A DNA stretch of 35,203 nt from an uncultured Verrucomicrobiales bacterium (GTDB taxonomy: Bacteria; Verrucomicrobiota; Verrucomicrobiia; Verrucomicrobiales; Akkermansiaceae): the NCBI GenBank assembly GCA_937969125.1, contig CALBVA010000326.1, positions 1-35,203 on the forward strand, in the 5' to 3' direction. Numbering within the stretch: position 1 is the stretch's first letter; each line of letters begins with the position of its first letter. The translations under genes and the position numbers were made by a program. Below the pieces are notes generated by a model. That model was not told the origin of the DNA, did no database searches, and saw only the letters and a program-made list of their open reading frames with translations. Below, one piece after another: positions 15,664 through 24,169 of this stretch.

Positions 15664-17541
15664 TTAAGCATCAAGCGCTTCGGATTTTCGCCGCTTCTCC
15701 AGCCAGATCATCAAAAGTGTGATATCAGCGGGAGTAATGCCTGAAATGCGTGCAGCCTGTCCCAGAGTGCGAGGACGAATTTCTGAAAGCCGGTGCTTGG
15801 CTTCAGCCTTAATTCCAGTGAGCAACTCGTAGTCAAGATCGTCCGGAAGACGCGCTGACTCCTGTTTTTTGAAGCGCTCGACCTCTTGAAGTTGTCGGGC
15901 AATATGGCCTTCGTATTTAAAATCGGCCTCCAGGATAGGCCAGAGTTCCACGTGGAACTTTTGCAAAATATCCTGCGGAAGTGCCGACCACCCGTTGCCC
16001 CCTTGTCGAAACCAATGGTCCAACTTGATCCGATCGTGACTAGTTTTTCGAATGTAATCTCTTGCTTGAACGAGAGCATCGACCTTTTCGCTATGGAGCC
16101 TGTTTTGCTCTCTCTCCAGAAGTCCAAGTTCCGCAGCACGACCGCTCAAACGCTCATCAGCATTATCCTGCCGCAGCAGAAGCCGGTATTCAGCCCGGCT
16201 AGTGAACATCCGATAAGGCTCCGTGCAGCCCTTGGTGACGAGATCATCGATCATCACGCCAAGGTAGGCCTCCTCTCGTCCCAGGATCAACTCCCCTCCC
16301 CCAAGGACCTTGAGGGCAGCATTAGCACCAGCAAGAAGACCCTGTCCGGCAGCTTCCTCATAGCCCGAAGTTCCATTGATCTGACCGGCAAAGTAGAGAC
16401 CCTCAATCTTCTTGGTCTCCAAGGTCGAGATGAGCTGAGTGGGTGGGCAATAGTCATACTCGACAGCGTAGCCCGGCCTGATGATCTCACAATTCTCCAG
16501 GCCCTCAATGCTCCGGAGGAAGTCATATTGGACCTCATAAGGTAAGGAGGTAGAAACGCCATTGACGTAGTATTCGTGAGTATGCCGCCCCTCCGGTTCC
16601 AAGAAAACCTGATGCCTCTCCTTCTCAGCAAAGCGGACGACCTTGTCCTCGATCGAGGGACAATAACGTGGGCCTACGCCTTCAATGATGCCGGAATACA
16701 TGGGCGACTGGTGGATATTGTTACGAATCACATCATGCGTGGCAGGGTTAGTCCAAGTAATCCAGCAAGGCAATTGTTCCACGTGGAACGATGGATCTGA
16801 CCAATCGTTTAGCGTAAAAAGATCATTCTCCGCTTTCCGAATCATTCCTGGATGGTAACTAAAAAGTGAAGGCGGATTGTCTCCGTCCTGACGTTCGCAC
16901 TTGCTAAAATCGAGGCTCCGCCCATTAAGCCGACACGGCGTTCCAGTCTTGAATCGCTCGACCTCGAATCCCAGTCGTTTCAAGGAATCGGACACAGTCG
17001 AGGTAGCGTCACCCATACGCCCTCCTTTCTCGTTCTTCATCCCGACATGCATCAGTCCCCGCATAAAGGTTCCTGCTGACAAAATGACGCTTTTGGCTCG
17101 GATCTCCATTTGCAGAGAAGTTTGGATTCCACGCACTTGGTCGTCTTCGACTAAGATCTCAGCAACATTTCCCTGATGGAGCTCAAGGTTCTCGGTTTCC
17201 TCAATGATCCACTTCATCCGAAACTGGTAAGCTTTTTTGTCACACTGGGCACGAGGGGCGCGGACTGACGGACCCTTTCCGGCATTCAGCATCCGCCATT
17301 GAATTGCGGTGGCATCGGTATTGCGCGCCATCATTCCTCCGAGCGCGTCGATTTCTCGAACCATATGACCCTTGGCAAGACCTCCGATGGCGGGATTGCA
17401 GCTCATCTGACCAATGGTATCGAGGTTCTGGGTCAGCATCGCCACTGAAGCACCAACTCGGGCGGCGGCGAGTGCAGCTTCAACTCCGGCGTGACCTGCT
17501 CCAATCACCAGGACATCATATTCTTTAGGATAGCGATACAT
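15664..17541 (-). CDS. mnmG: tRNA uridine-5-carboxymethylaminomethyl modification enzyme MnmG (GidA)
   Basis: 625 residues, full length for MnmG, the FAD protein that with MnmE forms cmnm5U at wobble position 34. The dinucleotide-binding motif is DVLVIGAGHAGVEAALAAARVG. Other signatures are NPAIGGLAKGHMVREIDALGG, LNAGKGPSVRAPRAQCDKK, LEPEGRHTHEYYVNG, FAGQINGTSGYEEAAGQGL and the C-terminal LRPRTLGQAARISGITPADI-like segment. The ATG at 17539-17541 (MYRYPKEYDVLVIG) was chosen; the frame runs 14 codons further upstream. MnmE is not encoded in the window. The gene diverges from the DUF4139 gene. Confidence 0.96.
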   Translation of the reverse strand: MYRYPKEYDVLVIGAGHAGVEAALAAARVGASVAMLTQNLDTIGQMSCNPAIGGLAKGHMVREIDALGGMMARNTDATAIQWRMLNAGKGPSVRAPRAQCDKKAYQFRMKWIIEETENLELHQGNVAEILVEDDQVRGIQTSLQMEIRAKSVILSAGTFMRGLMHVGMKNEKGGRMGDATSTVSDSLKRLGFEVERFKTGTPCRLNGRSLDFSKCERQDGDNPPSLFSYHPGMIRKAENDLFTLNDWSDPSFHVEQLPCWITWTNPATHDVIRNNIHQSPMYSGIIEGVGPRYCPSIEDKVVRFAEKERHQVFLEPEGRHTHEYYVNGVSTSLPYEVQYDFLRSIEGLENCEIIRPGYAVEYDYCPPTQLISTLETKKIEGLYFAGQINGTSGYEEAAGQGLLAGANAALKVLGGGELILGREEAYLGVMIDDLVTKGCTEPYRMFTSRAEYRLLLRQDNADERLSGRAAELGLLEREQNRLHSEKVDALVQARDYIRKTSHDRIKLDHWFRQGGNGWSALPQDILQKFHVELWPILEADFKYEGHIARQLQEVERFKKQESARLPDDLDYELLTGIKAEAKHRLSEIRPRTLGQAARISGITPADITLLMIWLEKRRKSEALDA

Positions 17542-17694
17542 CGTGTAGGAGTTCGAGCCTACCAATACCGATGGGAAAGACAAGGAAGGTCCCTTTCCAA
17601 CAATCTAACGTCCCATAGAGCGCCATGTAAATTATGGGTAAGCCAGACCGATTTCTCTGGAGGCACGCGCCGGGTGAGCGAAAGTATTCTTCTC

Positions 17695-19122
17695 ATGAAA
17701 AAAATCATTCCGCTTTCACTATTCACTGCCGCCACCCAATTATCTGCCGAAACCGGTCTGACGATCTACAACCAAAACATCGCCGTCGTCCGCGAAACCA
17801 TTCCGCTGAAACTAGAGCAAGGCGAGATCTCGATCTCATTCGACCAGGCGACTGCCCAAGTTCGCGCTGATTCCGTGGTCCTTCGCGACCCGGCTGGAAA
17901 GGTTAATTTCACCATTCTGGAACAAGGATACCGAAACGATCCCGTGACTGAGGGCTTACTCCTTGACCACTTTGAGGGAACAACCATCCAATTCGAGAAA
18001 TCACTACCGGACGGAACGATCAAGACTGTTGAGGGGAAAATCGTCAGATCTGGCTATGGCGGCGGCCGAAAGAGTTCCCCCATCATCGAATCGGACGGCA
18101 AAATGCAGTTTGCCCTTCCCGGTCGCCCGGTCTTTCCCGCCCTCGGAGAGGATAGCATCTTGCGTCCTACCCTTTCCTGGAAAATCGATAGCGAAGCAGC
18201 AGCAACGCTGGACGCCCAACTTTCCTACCTCAGCAGTGGGTTCAATTGGCAAGCGACTTACAATATCATTGCTCCCGAAAAAGGGGAAACGGTAAGCCTG
18301 ACTGGTTGGGTCACTTTGACCAATACCTCCGGAACCGACTTTAAGGATGCCCAAATTAAGCTGGTCGCCGGTGATGTCAATGTCACCCGTCCGGAGGCCG
18401 CAGCCCATTTGGGATTCTCAGGCGGAATGAGAGCAAAATCCCGTAATAGAGAGAACAAGGTGACCGAAAAATCCTTTGATGACTTCCATATCTACGGCCT
18501 TCCCCGCAAAATTGATCTCCGTGACCAGGAAACCAAACAAGTAGAGTTTCTCCGTAGCGATGCAGTGAAAGCAAGAAAGGTCTATATTTATGAACCTACT
18601 CAAAATCGTTTCTACGGTGGTTGGAACTTCAATCGTTCCAATGAAACTTGGCCTAGCGAGGTTGCCACTTTCTGGGAGTTCGACAACATCAGGGAAAATG
18701 GCCTTGGGGTTCCCCTACCGGCTGGAGTGATGCGCTTTTACCGAAGTGATAACGCCGACGGCAACCTCGAGTTCGTAGGCGAAAATCGAATTCCACACAC
18801 CCCACAGAAAGAAAGTGTCCGCCTTCAAACGGGCACATCGTTCGACCTTGTTGGAGAAAAGCTCATCACTAATTTCAAGGCGAGCTCGAACGAGAAATGG
18901 GCACGTGAGAGCATGAAGATCACTGTAAAAAATCGCTCCAAGGAGGAGAAGACAATCATTATTCGTGAGCCACTCTGGCGTTGGAGTAACTGGAAAATTG
19001 AGAACCCATCGATGAAATTCAAGAAGGTCGACTCCCGGACTATCAAATTCAGTGTGACCCTTGCTCCTGATGCAGTTAAGGAGATTACTTACACGGCATT
19101 TTACAGCTCTGAGCCTCAATAG
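17695..19122 (+). CDS. Exported DUF4139-domain protein
   Basis: 475 residues with a signal peptide (MKKIIPLSLFTAATQLSA, cleavage before ETG). The N-terminal TIYNQNIAVVRETIPLKLEQG and the long beta-rich region LSYLSSGFNWQATYNIIAPEKG, TLTNTSGTDFKDAQIKLVAG and the C-terminal ENRIPHTPQKESVRLQTG belong to the DUF4139 / mucoidy-inhibitor-like family of exported beta proteins, whose function is poorly understood. The ATG at 17695 immediately precedes the signal peptide. The longer open frame upstream runs across the mnmG start and is not believable. It is probably monocistronic; a long gap follows. Confidence 0.85.
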   Translation: MKKIIPLSLFTAATQLSAETGLTIYNQNIAVVRETIPLKLEQGEISISFDQATAQVRADSVVLRDPAGKVNFTILEQGYRNDPVTEGLLLDHFEGTTIQFEKSLPDGTIKTVEGKIVRSGYGGGRKSSPIIESDGKMQFALPGRPVFPALGEDSILRPTLSWKIDSEAAATLDAQLSYLSSGFNWQATYNIIAPEKGETVSLTGWVTLTNTSGTDFKDAQIKLVAGDVNVTRPEAAAHLGFSGGMRAKSRNRENKVTEKSFDDFHIYGLPRKIDLRDQETKQVEFLRSDAVKARKVYIYEPTQNRFYGGWNFNRSNETWPSEVATFWEFDNIRENGLGVPLPAGVMRFYRSDNADGNLEFVGENRIPHTPQKESVRLQTGTSFDLVGEKLITNFKASSNEKWARESMKITVKNRSKEEKTIIIREPLWRWSNWKIENPSMKFKKVDSRTIKFSVTLAPDAVKEITYTAFYSSEPQ

Positions 19123-19573
19123 GCTTCGGATCAACCAAACGATTGTGTTGTCCCAAGAAAAAGATTAACTCATTGTGCTTCCTGTAAAATACAACAGCGG
19201 TTCCCTTTTCAAGGAACCGCTGCTGAGCACACACGCAACAACAAACATTTGTTACAGCCATACAACGGTTAAGGCTCATCGTTTTGTTTCAAAAACTGAA
19301 TAGTTTTGTGATAATCTTGTCCCGAGCATCAGGACACTTCAGCACAAATTCAACAGCTGAGCATAACAGGAGCTAATTACGACGCCTTGGATCCAGGTGA
19401 TATTCACGAAAACTTTTTCTCTGTCATCGGCCTTTTCATTGGATCCACTTTCTGACAGCAGCTTAGCTCGATATCATTGATCGAAAGAAAGTTAGGAGGG
19501 ATCTTTTCTTCGAATGAATGCGTGGAAGGCCTCGTCACATCCACCAGCACCACAACCCGAAAAGAAAAAGACT
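19123..19573. other. 450-bp intergenic region with a strong hairpin
   Basis: No credible gene was found on either strand. A 10-bp perfect stem CAGCGGTTCC (19195-19200 and 19201-19204) / GGAACCGCTG (19213-19222) closes an 8-base loop. It lacks a T-run on the plus strand; read on the minus strand it is followed by TTGTATTTTAC. It lies 72 bp after the DUF4139 stop and could be that transcript's 3' end. A short palindrome AACAAA-CA-TTTGTT lies further right. GGATCCA/TGGATCC-like words and AGGAGGGAT near 19495 are isolated and unexplained. Confidence 0.5.
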
Positions 19574-19915
19574 ATGAAAAAACTCCTGATCCTCACTATC
19601 ACTCTCCTCACCGGAGGCCTTGCTCTGCCGGCTGCTGCGGAAGAATACCGCCCAAAACGTGGCGGCAATACCTACATCAGTGGCTACCACCACTGCGGCA
19701 CCCCGATCTATTCCAAGCGGCATCATCGCCAGAACTATTACCAAGAGCGTGTCAGCTATCGCGAATTGGAACGAGAACGTCGCCGCCGGGCCGAGCGTGC
19801 CCGCCAGCGTGAAATTCGCCGGGCGATTCAGCGCCGACTCGAACGAGAAAGATATTTCCGCGCACAGCGCAGCCGCCGTGGTGGTGGATATTATCAAAAC
19901 CGTCGGTGTCGTTAA
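19574..19915 (+). CDS. Small exported arginine-rich protein
   Basis: 113 residues. A signal peptide (MKKLLILTITLLTGGLALPAAA, cleavage before EEY) precedes a very basic mature part of about 90 residues with many Arg, Tyr and Gln: YRPKRGGNTYISGYHHCGTP, then an Arg/Glu helical stretch (RELERERRRRAERARQREIR) and a Gly/Tyr/Arg tail. No domain is recognised. The charge pattern suggests binding to an anionic polymer such as envelope polysaccharide or DNA, but this is inference. The ATG at 19574 is chosen because it starts the signal peptide. A near-ideal terminator follows 29 bp after the stop. Confidence 0.65.
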   Translation: MKKLLILTITLLTGGLALPAAAEEYRPKRGGNTYISGYHHCGTPIYSKRHHRQNYYQERVSYRELERERRRRAERARQREIRRAIQRRLERERYFRAQRSRRGGGYYQNRRCR

Positions 19916-19944
19916 CGAATCTACCGACTTACGTCAGCCCTAGC

Positions 19945-19979
19945 AAAAGCTTCCCGTTTTACTCGGGAAGCTTTTTTTT
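19945..19979 (+). terminator. Strong rho-independent terminator
   Basis: A perfect 12-bp stem AAAAGCTTCCCG / CGGGAAGCTTTT with a 7-base loop (TTTTACT), ending in eight consecutive Ts. It terminates the small Arg-rich protein transcript and insulates the CAP gene that starts 40 bp later. Confidence 0.95.
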
Positions 19980-20018
19980 GAACGACAGCCTCATCTGAAA
20001 ACGTTACTTGTTTAAGTC

Positions 20019-21044
20019 ATGAAGGTGCTACCACTTCTCACATTTCTCCTTGCAGGGATCCTTAGTCTTTCAACGACCACCCATGCAGCTTCGCTAACTA
20101 CGGATGAGGTCCTCGTCCGTTTGCAGGAAGTGATTGAAACCGAGAAAGGATTCGAAAAGTTGACCGCCGATCTCAATGAGATGGATGAAAAAAGTTTGGT
20201 CGCTCTTTTAAAGAACTTCGACCGTACCTTTCCGCGGCTTCGTGACAATTACACTTCCCGCTACCAGAACTTCGCGAAATCCCAGTTCTCCGGAAAGGCG
20301 AAGACTAAGAAATCGAAACTCATCCGTGAATATCGGTCCGACTTCATGAAAGTCTATGCTCTTGGCGAGGGACCCATGAAGCCTCTTCTCAAGACCAAAA
20401 GCATGCCCGCGATCAAAGGGCTAAAAAAACTCATCATGCCAGAGGTGAAGGAAATCTTCGCAACCGCTCCACAAGCTCTTCATGATCAACGAAAGCTCGT
20501 GATGATCCTTGCAAAATTCCGCGACGCTATCGTCGAGGCCGCAGTCCTTCCCGATCAGACACCTGCTGAGAAAGGAATCGTTTCCTTTGAAAAAGAAACC
20601 ATTTCCAGTTTCGCCGGACTTCCCCGTGACGGACTTCGCATCATGAAGAAAAATGATCAGATCGCGGTTAAAGGAGACGTTCTCCCAAAAGAACGGGAAG
20701 GAATCCGTGAAATGAATGAATGGCGCCTTCTTCTGGGACTCAACGCCCTGGAAATTGACCCGAAACTCTGCGACGCCAGCCGGGGACATTCCGAAGACAT
20801 GAATAAGAATGGTTTCTTTGCCCACGACTCCCCTATTAAAGGAAAAGAAACACCCTGGAAACGCGCTGCCATTGAAGGCACCAAAGCTAGTGGCGAGAAT
20901 ATCTACATGGGATCCGAGTCACCGGGGGCAGCGAACAAAGGATGGTTCTTCTCCCCTGGTCACCATAAAAACATGTTCAGGGCCTCCCATAAACGCATCG
21001 GACTGGGAAAGTATTCGCGACACTGGACGCAGATGTTCGGCTAG
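20019..21044 (+). CDS. Secreted CAP-domain (SCP/PR1-like) protein
   Basis: 341 residues. A signal peptide (MKVLPLLTFLLAGILSLSTTTHA) is followed by a helical, Lys/Glu-rich region of about 200 residues without a recognised domain, and a C-terminal CAP domain from about residue 230. The CAP domain shows MNEWRLLLGLNALEIDPKLC, the His/Glu site SRGHSEDMNKNGFFAHDSP (H257, H268), ASGENIYMG and GWFFSPGHHKNMF...RIGLGKY. Bacterial CAP proteins are extracellular, and their biochemical activity is mostly unproven. The final TAG shares the palindrome CTAG with the ribD stop on the other strand. Confidence 0.88.
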   Translation: MKVLPLLTFLLAGILSLSTTTHAASLTTDEVLVRLQEVIETEKGFEKLTADLNEMDEKSLVALLKNFDRTFPRLRDNYTSRYQNFAKSQFSGKAKTKKSKLIREYRSDFMKVYALGEGPMKPLLKTKSMPAIKGLKKLIMPEVKEIFATAPQALHDQRKLVMILAKFRDAIVEAAVLPDQTPAEKGIVSFEKETISSFAGLPRDGLRIMKKNDQIAVKGDVLPKEREGIREMNEWRLLLGLNALEIDPKLCDASRGHSEDMNKNGFFAHDSPIKGKETPWKRAAIEGTKASGENIYMGSESPGAANKGWFFSPGHHKNMFRASHKRIGLGKYSRHWTQMFG

Positions 21045-22102
21045 CGCTCCATTGGTCTCGGAGATCGATCCACGACTCCGCGCACCCGGAGGTCATTACC
21101 GACTTGCACGATCTCGGAATTCGCGAGTCCAAGTCGAGCCCCAATTGAGGTAACTCCTTTACCACCAATCGCTTGCTCAGAACCCCCAGTGACCATGGGT
21201 GCCAAATAAATCACAAATTCATCAATCAAACCCGCATCCAGAAACGCGCCCATCAGCTTACCTCCGCTTTCCAAGAGCACCGTATTGGCACCGTGATTCT
21301 TCGCGAGATTTCCCAATGACTCCTCCAATCCCTGATTCCGGAAAATGAGGGTGCGATCCGAAAAGGCATCATTAAAAAGCTGGAATTCGCCATACTCCAG
21401 CCCCGCCTTCGTTAATACGACCCTCCAAGGCTGATCCTTATCCTGGGGAATGAAATCACCACGCAAGGTCAAGGCTGGATCATCCTTTCTTACTGTCTCT
21501 CCGGAAGTAATGATGGCATCTACCTCTGCACGCAGCTGCTGGACCTCGGCCCGTGCTTCGATTCCAGTGAGCCACTGCCCCTCGCCCGGCGGTCGGGTAA
21601 TCCGTCCGTCCAAGCTCATTGCGCTCTTAGCGATGACCCAAGGGCGACCCTTGGTCTGCACCATAGCGAAGCCTCGGATCAAGTGACGACATTCCGCCTC
21701 AAGAACTCCGGAAGTGACCACGATCCCGGCATTTTCTAAAATCTTTTGGGCCCCTCCCGCATGAGCGGGATTTGGATCCTCAGCACCGTAAACGACTCGT
21801 GAGACTCCCGTCCGGATCAACGCTTCCGTGCAGGCACCAGTCTGCCCAATGGTGCTGCAAGGTTCCAGAGTGACATACGCAGTAGCTCCGCTTGCAGACT
21901 CGGAATCCAAATTTGCGATTGCTGAACGCTCAGCATGTGGTCTCCCGCCCTTACTCGGTGCTCCCCGTGAGAGTTCTTTACCATCCCGCACAATCAACGC
22001 ACCAACCGATGGGTTTGGAGCAGCAATCCCGATTCCCTTCTCAGCCTCCGAGATGGCCTCTCGCATCCATTTTTCATCTTCGGTCATCATCGATGGCTCC
22101 AT
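21041..22102 (-). CDS. ribD: Bifunctional riboflavin biosynthesis deaminase/reductase RibD
   Basis: 353 residues. The N-terminal deaminase domain (about 5-145) has the zinc site H56-A-E58 in GRPHAERSAI and C82/C91 in LEPCSTIGQTGAC. The C-terminal reductase domain (about 155-353) starts GRPWVIAKSAMSLDGRI and includes DAIITSGETVRKDDPALTLR and TVLLESGGKLMGAFLDAGLIDEFVIYLAP. It converts diaminohydroxyphosphoribosyl-aminopyrimidine to the ribitylamino precursor of lumazine. Its ATG overlaps the upstream small gene's stop as TAATG. It is the last gene of a three-gene minus run. No other rib gene is in the window. Confidence 0.95.
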   Translation of the reverse strand: MEPSMMTEDEKWMREAISEAEKGIGIAAPNPSVGALIVRDGKELSRGAPSKGGRPHAERSAIANLDSESASGATAYVTLEPCSTIGQTGACTEALIRTGVSRVVYGAEDPNPAHAGGAQKILENAGIVVTSGVLEAECRHLIRGFAMVQTKGRPWVIAKSAMSLDGRITRPPGEGQWLTGIEARAEVQQLRAEVDAIITSGETVRKDDPALTLRGDFIPQDKDQPWRVVLTKAGLEYGEFQLFNDAFSDRTLIFRNQGLEESLGNLAKNHGANTVLLESGGKLMGAFLDAGLIDEFVIYLAPMVTGGSEQAIGGKGVTSIGARLGLANSEIVQVGNDLRVRGVVDRSPRPMER

Positions 22103-22380
22103 TACGCCTTTAATTTTAACAAAACCGTAAGACCATCAGCAAGCTTGTGAATAATGTCCGGAAAGTTGCGATCAACATTCACTCTTCCCAAACTTGTTCC
22201 TGATTCACAGACCCGTTTACCGCTCTTCACACCGGTTGTTCCACTGGTGGAACCCTCGTAGCTATAAGGTGGAACGCTGATTTGAACCACTTGCTCACAG
22301 TAAGAAGAAGAAGAAGAAAATAAAATTAAGCTATTCACTCTCCAATACAGAAGGGAACAAGTTCCCCAAAAAACCCTCAT
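22102..22380 (-). CDS. Small hypothetical protein upstream of ribD
   Basis: 92 residues, family not recognised. The N-terminus MRVFWGTCSLLYWRVNSLILF is hydrophobic, followed by a Ser run and a polar region with two cysteines. The main support for it being a gene is position: its ATG overlaps the preceding lipoprotein's stop as ATGA, and its stop overlaps the ribD start as TAATG, so the three genes form a tightly packed unit. Composition alone would not establish it. A run of GAAGAAGAAGAAG-like bases on the plus strand encodes the Ser tract. Confidence 0.5.
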   Translation of the reverse strand: MRVFWGTCSLLYWRVNSLILFSSSSSYCEQVVQISVPPYSYEGSTSGTTGVKSGKRVCESGTSLGRVNVDRNFPDIIHKLADGLTVLLKLKA

Positions 22381-22574
22381 TCCTGATCCTCCTGATCGGT
22401 GGGATTTGCCTCTCCATCCTCATCTCGTGTCATTAATCCGACCCCAGCCTTAGCGACCTTCCCTGTCACCTTTACGGTGGTCACAGCCGCCTTCCCGGCA
22501 AGTTTGACCGGAGTAGTGACCAATGAGCATCCCGAAAGGCTCAGCGCGGTACAGAAAGGAATGAGGAGCTTCAT
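22377..22574 (-). CDS. Small putative lipoprotein
   Basis: 65 residues. The signal MKLLIPFCTALSLSGC has a clean lipobox (LSGC, Cys16). The mature part SLVTTPVKLAGKAAVTTVKV is an amphipathic Gly/Ala/Val/Lys segment, followed by an acidic tail (DEDGEANPTDQEDQE). Similar short lipoproteins with repeated VxxxGKVA motifs are common in Gram-negative bacteria; their function is unknown. It heads the unit leading to ribD and overlaps the next gene by ATGA. Confidence 0.7.
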   Translation of the reverse strand: MKLLIPFCTALSLSGCSLVTTPVKLAGKAAVTTVKVTGKVAKAGVGLMTRDEDGEANPTDQEDQE

Positions 22575-22671
22575 CTCCGGAAGTTAAAGGCGGTAGATCA
22601 GATACAAAGCGGAAAGTGGTGGCTACATTCTCCGAACTGGCAAAATACGATGGAGCGATTATGGAAGGTGA

Positions 22672-23877
22672 ATGAAAATCTTCATTCTTCTTCTAGCCGG
22701 GGTCTCTATGGCAACAGCCCAACAGTGGCCACAATATCTGGGACCAAATGGCGACGGAACCGCAAATGGTTCGGTCTCGGCAGCAGTCCAGAAAGCGGGA
22801 CCAAAAACTCTCTGGGCAAAAGACATCGGAAAAGGTTGCTCTAGCTTTGCGATTTCCGGAGGGCGGGTTTTCACGACTGGAAACAAAAATGATCAGGATA
22901 CCCTCTGGTGTTTTGATGCACAGACCGGGAAGGAATTGTGGAAGAAAACCTATCCGGAGAAGCTGGCCGCGAAATTCTACGAAGGCGGACCGGGTGCCAC
23001 TCCGGCAATTGATGGAGAACGGGTCTATTCCCTGTCCAAGTCCGGCGATCTCTTCTGCTACCATGTCAAAACCGGTGCGAAAATTTGGTCGGTCGATTTT
23101 AAGAAAGACTTCCGCGGGAACAAGCCAACCTGGGGCTTTTCCTCATCTCCGGTGATCTACAATGATCTGCTCCTTACCCTCCCCTGTGCGAAAAAAGGCG
23201 CAATGGTGGCCTTGGACAAGAAGACCGGAAAACTAGTCTGGCAATCGTCTAATACTGCCCGCCCTGGATACGCCGCACCCGTTTTCTTTAAGTATCGCGG
23301 GAAGGACGCAGCGTTGGTCTTCCATGGCCGTAAGCTTGTTGGTTATGACCTTAGTGCGAAGGGTGCGGTCCTTTTTGAGCATACCTGGCGCACTCCTTAT
23401 GATGTGAATGCCTCCAATCCGCAGGTTCTTGGTGACAAGGTCTTCCTTGCTGCGGGCTACGGAATGGGCCACGCGATTCTCGATATTTCTGAGGAAAAAC
23501 CGAAAGAGACCCACCGTGAGCGGGACCTCCCTATTATTTTCCAGAATGTCTATCAGGAGAATGGTGATCTCATCGGGTGTTTTGGCGATAAGAATTTCAA
23601 GACCGAGCTTTTCCGAATGGACTTTGCGAGTGGTAAGATCCGCTGGCGAAAGAAATTACCGGGCACAAGGGGCTCGGTAGCTAGCATTGGCAAAACCACC
23701 ATTATTCTCTGCGAAACTGGTGATCTGATCTTCGGAACAGCTGGAAAGAACGGATTTCGGGAAACCGGTCGCAGTAAAATTCCTGGAAAGCGTTATTGGG
23801 CACCCTTGGCGGTTGGCGAAGGAAAGCTCTTTGGACGGACTAATGAAGGGCAAATGATTTGTCTGGGGTTGAAATGA
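22672..23877 (+). CDS. Exported PQQ-like beta-propeller protein (BamB-like)
   Basis: 401 residues: a signal peptide (MKIFILLLAGVSMATA, cleavage before QQW) and a beta-propeller built of PQQ-type repeats. Examples are LWCFDAQTGKELWKKTYPE, VKTGAKIWSVDFKKD, LDKKTGKLVWQS and DFASGKIRWRKKLPG. WPQYLGPNGDGTANG near the N-terminus is the typical opening of planctomycete and verrucomicrobial propeller proteins. No quinone-enzyme active-site Asp or Glu could be placed, so a scaffold role is more likely than a dehydrogenase. The start at 22672 has GGAAGGTGA directly upstream, a good ribosome-binding site. Confidence 0.85.
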   Translation: MKIFILLLAGVSMATAQQWPQYLGPNGDGTANGSVSAAVQKAGPKTLWAKDIGKGCSSFAISGGRVFTTGNKNDQDTLWCFDAQTGKELWKKTYPEKLAAKFYEGGPGATPAIDGERVYSLSKSGDLFCYHVKTGAKIWSVDFKKDFRGNKPTWGFSSSPVIYNDLLLTLPCAKKGAMVALDKKTGKLVWQSSNTARPGYAAPVFFKYRGKDAALVFHGRKLVGYDLSAKGAVLFEHTWRTPYDVNASNPQVLGDKVFLAAGYGMGHAILDISEEKPKETHRERDLPIIFQNVYQENGDLIGCFGDKNFKTELFRMDFASGKIRWRKKLPGTRGSVASIGKTTIILCETGDLIFGTAGKNGFRETGRSKIPGKRYWAPLAVGEGKLFGRTNEGQMICLGLK

Positions 23878-23897
23878 TAAATAAAAAAGGCTCTCCA

Positions 23898-24023
23898 TTA
23901 GCTATGCATGATGGATCCGTGTCTTAATTTGAGTTCGAGGTAGTTCAAATCCTTGATATCGCAAGCTCTATGGATGATTTGCGAGAGGAGGTTATTGAAC
24001 CCTTCGACAGTTAGAAAATTCAT
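23898..24023 (-). pseudogene. Possible transposase C-terminal fragment
   Basis: A 41-codon minus-strand frame reads MNFLTVEGFNNLLSQIIHRA, then CDIKDLNYLELKLRHGSIMH and a final S before TAA. VEGFNN-x-I-x-x-I-x-RA followed by a D-x-x-Y-L-x-L-K segment resembles the end of DDE transposases of the ISL3 kind. It has no N-terminal part, no catalytic core and no visible terminal repeat. A TAA closes the frame five codons upstream of this ATG. It is read as a decayed IS remnant in the 292-bp gap before the DsbD-like gene. Confidence 0.35.
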
Positions 24024-24169
24024 GTGCAAATCAGGCTTTTACTGGAGCCGATGAACGGCCACTCCAACAAATTTTAGCTCTCACTACGCTTGCTCTTAAA
24101 ACTTTCCGGAAGAAACTCACCGTAGGTTTCCTCCCATCGGAAAGCAGAGCAACCCGCCCGTTATCCAAA

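Noticed and set aside
19085..19279. A 64-residue minus-strand cysteine-rich frame
   Set aside because: It spans the 19195-19222 hairpin and the end of the DUF4139 gene, and has no start signal or family resemblance.
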